Shown here one piece after another: positions 7,463 through 9,534 of a stretch of 9,534 nt of DNA; within the stretch, counting starts at the first letter, position 1, and every line of letters starts with the position of its first letter. The stretch is taken from the NCBI GenBank assembly GCA_964360145.1, contig CAYHWW010000133.1, forward strand, positions 1 through 9,534, written 5' to 3'. The notes beneath the pieces were generated by a model. That model saw only the letters and a list, made by a program, of their open reading frames with translations. It was not told the DNA's origin and did no database searches. The stretch comes from CAYHWW01 sp964360145. Its GTDB lineage: Bacteria; Bdellovibrionota; UBA1018; CAYHWW01. A program made the translations under genes and the position numbers.

Positions 7463-8841
7463 AGAAGGCCTCTCAGGAACATGCCCCAGCCCAGCAGGCT
7501 TGTGGGGTCGATGGATAAGTGCTGGATGGCTTCGATCAGCGTTTCGCTGGTCATGATGTTTGCGGTGGGCCAGACGTGGGCGGTGACGGGATTTGTGCGG
7601 TAGCCACAGTAGTACGAGTCGAACTCCCCAGCGTAAAACTGGCGCACGCGATCGATTTCAGGATGACCGTCGTGTGAAGAGAGTTTAGCGAAAAAAAGGC
7701 GACTGTTCTGATGGAGACCCTGGTGAGAGGTATGATTTAGCAAGATCGCGGTAATAGTTCGTGACGCCTCTCCATACTCGCGACTGTCTGGAGCAGCCCT
7801 TCCCATGGTGGCTAAAGACGTCCGAAGTTCAGCCAACACACGGTTTCCGAACACGTCTAAATCATCACGGGCCTCGCCTTCCTTATCGCAAATAAAAGGC
7901 GCCAACTGAGTGTGGTAGTGCTCTTGCGCTCGCTCATATGCCGAACTGTAGGCGCCGTAGTCCAAAGATAGAATGCTGTAGCCGCCGTTAGGAATCCGAT
8001 GCTGTGTAAGATACTCCACGTAAGCGTACGGCAGCGCGAAGTACCCAGGCATGTTTTGTGAGGACAGTTTGCTTCTGAAGCCTTCTCTCCAGGCAGAATC
8101 AGTTAAAGTGTCCCGGATGTCCCTGGCATCGTTCCAGCTATTGCGCACGATGAAAGCCCCTGGCGTGCTGACGATTTCTGGGCTGCTCGCATAGAGGCTG
8201 TCGTCATAGCCAACCACCGCAATGGCGTGGTTGCTTCTTTCGGTCACGTTGTACCGGGCAAAGTCACGGTCCATCATGCCCGTGCTGGCATCAAAGTGCG
8301 TCATGATGGCGCCTTGGACGGACAGAATCACAGCCTCATTTTGGCTGATGAGATTCTTGATATGTTGGATATTGCCGGAGTTGGAATACCCAGGAGTCAT
8401 ACTCATGTAGGTTACGCCGAACCCAAGGTTCGTTGCGGAAGGAAAGTTCTCATCGAAAATGCCGATGCGGGAAGGCTTGGGCCTGACTCCCGTCTGGCGA
8501 GGTCTCAGACCCTCGCTATCCTCGGGCATCATATAGAGAGGTGCGATGGGCCCGATGCGCTCGAGGAACGCAGCATCCTCGTCCTCAATCAGGTGACTGC
8601 CAACAGTGTCAACCTCCTCATTCCTCCAGGTATAGGAGTGGGTGTACTGGGAGCTGAAGCGAAGGTTCAAGCCCCTGGCGCCCGCGGCGCTCTCAAGAGC
8701 CGCCACATAAGCTTCCGATTGGCAGGACCCCACATTGCCTTGGTCGGCGCCAAAAAAGCGCTGGCCTACGGCGATGCGGTATACAGAGGGGCCATCAGCC
8801 ATGGCTGATGCAGCGAAAAATAAAATGTAGATTAAATTCAT
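7459..8841 (-). CDS. Secreted papain-like (C1 family) cysteine protease
   Basis: A 460-aa protein whose N-terminus (MNLIYILFFAASAMA) is a short signal peptide with a predicted AMA cut after residue 15. The papain-fold catalytic set is complete: oxyanion Gln34 and nucleophile Cys40 in DQGNVGSCQSEA, FSSQY (62-66) like the papain 'LSEQ' segment, His205 in SNHAIAVVGYD, and Asn234 in FIVRNSWN. The nucleophile lies only about 25 residues after the predicted cut, so there is no room for the I29 inhibitory propeptide of typical zymogens. After the papain fold ends near 280, about 180 residues of unrecognised sequence follow, including Cys318 and Cys412. The start has GAGGT 5 nt upstream, 3 nt after the preceding stop. 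The gene overlaps the MACPF-like gene by 4 nt, so the two products are made together. Stretches of this gene look lower in G+C than its neighbours. The substrate is unknown. Confidence 0.87.
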   Translation of the reverse strand: MNLIYILFFAASAMADGPSVYRIAVGQRFFGADQGNVGSCQSEAYVAALESAAGARGLNLRFSSQYTHSYTWRNEEVDTVGSHLIEDEDAAFLERIGPIAPLYMMPEDSEGLRPRQTGVRPKPSRIGIFDENFPSATNLGFGVTYMSMTPGYSNSGNIQHIKNLISQNEAVILSVQGAIMTHFDASTGMMDRDFARYNVTERSNHAIAVVGYDDSLYASSPEIVSTPGAFIVRNSWNDARDIRDTLTDSAWREGFRSKLSSQNMPGYFALPYAYVEYLTQHRIPNGGYSILSLDYGAYSSAYERAQEHYHTQLAPFICDKEGEARDDLDVFGNRVLAELRTSLATMGRAAPDSREYGEASRTITAILLNHTSHQGLHQNSRLFFAKLSSHDGHPEIDRVRQFYAGEFDSYYCGYRTNPVTAHVWPTANIMTSETLIEAIQHLSIDPTSLLGWGMFLRGLL

Positions 8842-8844
8842 AAC

Positions 8845-9534
8845 TTACCTCGCGCAATTCAAAAAACGCTCTACACCGCGGACGTTGCCGCAGAGTTCAC
8901 GGCGCAATGCTGGCGTAAGAGCTTCTAGTTTTTGTTGTATGAATGTATTACGGCGAATGGGTTCAGCATTTATCAGGGCTCTTATCCGCGATAGCAGTTG
9001 ATCCGCCTCGAGCTCGAAGGCCTGCTGAGCAGCATTATCCATTTCGCCACTCGCTAAAGATCGCAAGTAGCGCAGTCTCAGGTTTTGCACCTCGCGGTGC
9101 ATCGTATAGGTCTCTTCCACGATGGGCGCGAGGTTTCTGGCGATTTCAAGAGCAGCTTGTCTCAGCTCCTCAGGACAGGCCTCCAGGCGGGAGAGGTTCA
9201 GCATGGCATCAACGGGGTATTTGAGGTTGAGGTGCAGGTGGGCCGTTGGTGAGTGGATGGACCACCGTCCTATGGATTCACCATTGAGGGCGGCGATCTG
9301 CAATTCATCCAGCTCTGGCAGGATTTTCAGGTCTTGGACAACCGAGGGCCAGTAAGCTAGCTGTACGCTGGTAGCGCCCACTTCGCCGAGCTCTTTGGAG
9401 GCGTGGCTGATGCATTCTTCGTTGAGCAGGCGAGGGGCACGGCTTCTCGATCTTGGCGTGGCTTCCATGCGGGTGTATTTTTGATGATGCTCAAATTCGT
9501 GTGCTTGAGTGCCTTCGTTTGCGGAGACATTATA
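8845..9534 (-). CDS. Partial protein with HExxH motif, possible zinc metallopeptidase (N-terminus outside window)
   Basis: The reading frame is open to the window edge, giving 229 visible residues without a start. The ATG at 9468 has no Shine-Dalgarno sequence, and 22 in-frame codons upstream continue without a stop or start codon, so the true start is probably beyond 9534. Those upstream codons encode TQAHEFEHHQKY, whose HEFEH (9501-9487) fits the HExxH zinc-binding motif. A possible third ligand, Glu39 or Glu40 of the visible part, lies in LLNEECISHASKELG, 23-24 residues after the second His, as in gluzincins. The remaining part (residues 60-229) is mostly helical with Cys215 and Cys226 near the end and is not recognised. 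Its stop lies 3 nt before the protease start, so it heads the same operon. The metallopeptidase reading is tentative; the gene itself is likely. Confidence 0.7.
   Translation of the reverse strand, partial: YNVSANEGTQAHEFEHHQKYTRMEATPRSRSRAPRLLNEECISHASKELGEVGATSVQLAYWPSVVQDLKILPELDELQIAALNGESIGRWSIHSPTAHLHLNLKYPVDAMLNLSRLEACPEELRQAALEIARNLAPIVEETYTMHREVQNLRLRYLRSLASGEMDNAAQQAFELEADQLLSRIRALINAEPIRRNTFIQQKLEALTPALRRELCGNVRGVERFLNCAR
8847..8851 (-). promoter_or_regulatory. Ribosome-binding site of the C1 protease gene
   Basis: GAGGT on the minus strand, 5 nt from the ATG at 8841. It lies within the last codons of the upstream gene, indicating coupled translation. Confidence 0.65.

Noticed and set aside
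9466..9468. ATG at 9468 as the real start of the rightmost gene
   Set aside because: There is no ribosome-binding site, the frame stays open to the window edge, and an HExxH motif lies upstream in frame.

Overview
All supportable genes lie on the minus strand, so the window reads biologically from right to left. The organism looks like a G+C-rich Gram-negative bacterium with three-subunit succinate dehydrogenase (SdhC-SdhA-SdhB). The large five-helix di-heme SdhC and the ~640-residue SdhA are of the type found in Bdellovibrionota, Myxococcota and other former Deltaproteobacteria. My recollection of Bdellovibrio SdhA (an N-terminal 'LVNPANKRKF' stretch and 'HPTCIP' at the active site) favours Bdellovibrionota or a relative. 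This placement is inference.

Region 1 (9534 to 5939) is a tightly coupled three-gene cluster. It starts with the C-terminal part of a protein whose reading frame runs off the window edge and carries an HExxH motif. Next is a secreted papain-like (C1) cysteine protease that has no propeptide. Last is a secreted protein with the hallmarks of a MACPF/CDC-like pore-forming fold. Junctions are a 3-nt gap and a 4-nt ATGA overlap, and a hairpin follows the last stop codon. The joint appearance of a putative pore-former, a cysteine protease and a possible metallopeptidase suggests an exported lytic or predatory module. This is the most interesting part of the window.

Region 2 (5797 to 1808) is the respiratory operon. 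It begins with an unrecognised four-helix membrane protein, followed by sdhC, sdhA (GTG start, 4-nt overlap with sdhC) and sdhB. The complex oxidises succinate to fumarate and passes electrons through three Fe-S clusters and hemes to quinone; the reverse reaction is also possible in this family.

Region 3 (1758 to 68) is a hipBA toxin-antitoxin pair with its own promoter. Three operators matching the Escherichia coli HipB consensus TATCC-N8-GGATA are spaced exactly 27 bp apart. They cover the upstream side of the promoter, the promoter core and the hipB ribosome-binding site, a layout expected for autorepression. HipA keeps the catalytic residues of the active kinase. The pair is probably an acquired accessory element next to a housekeeping operon.

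No tRNA, rRNA, CRISPR array or insertion sequence was seen, and no plus-strand gene is supported.
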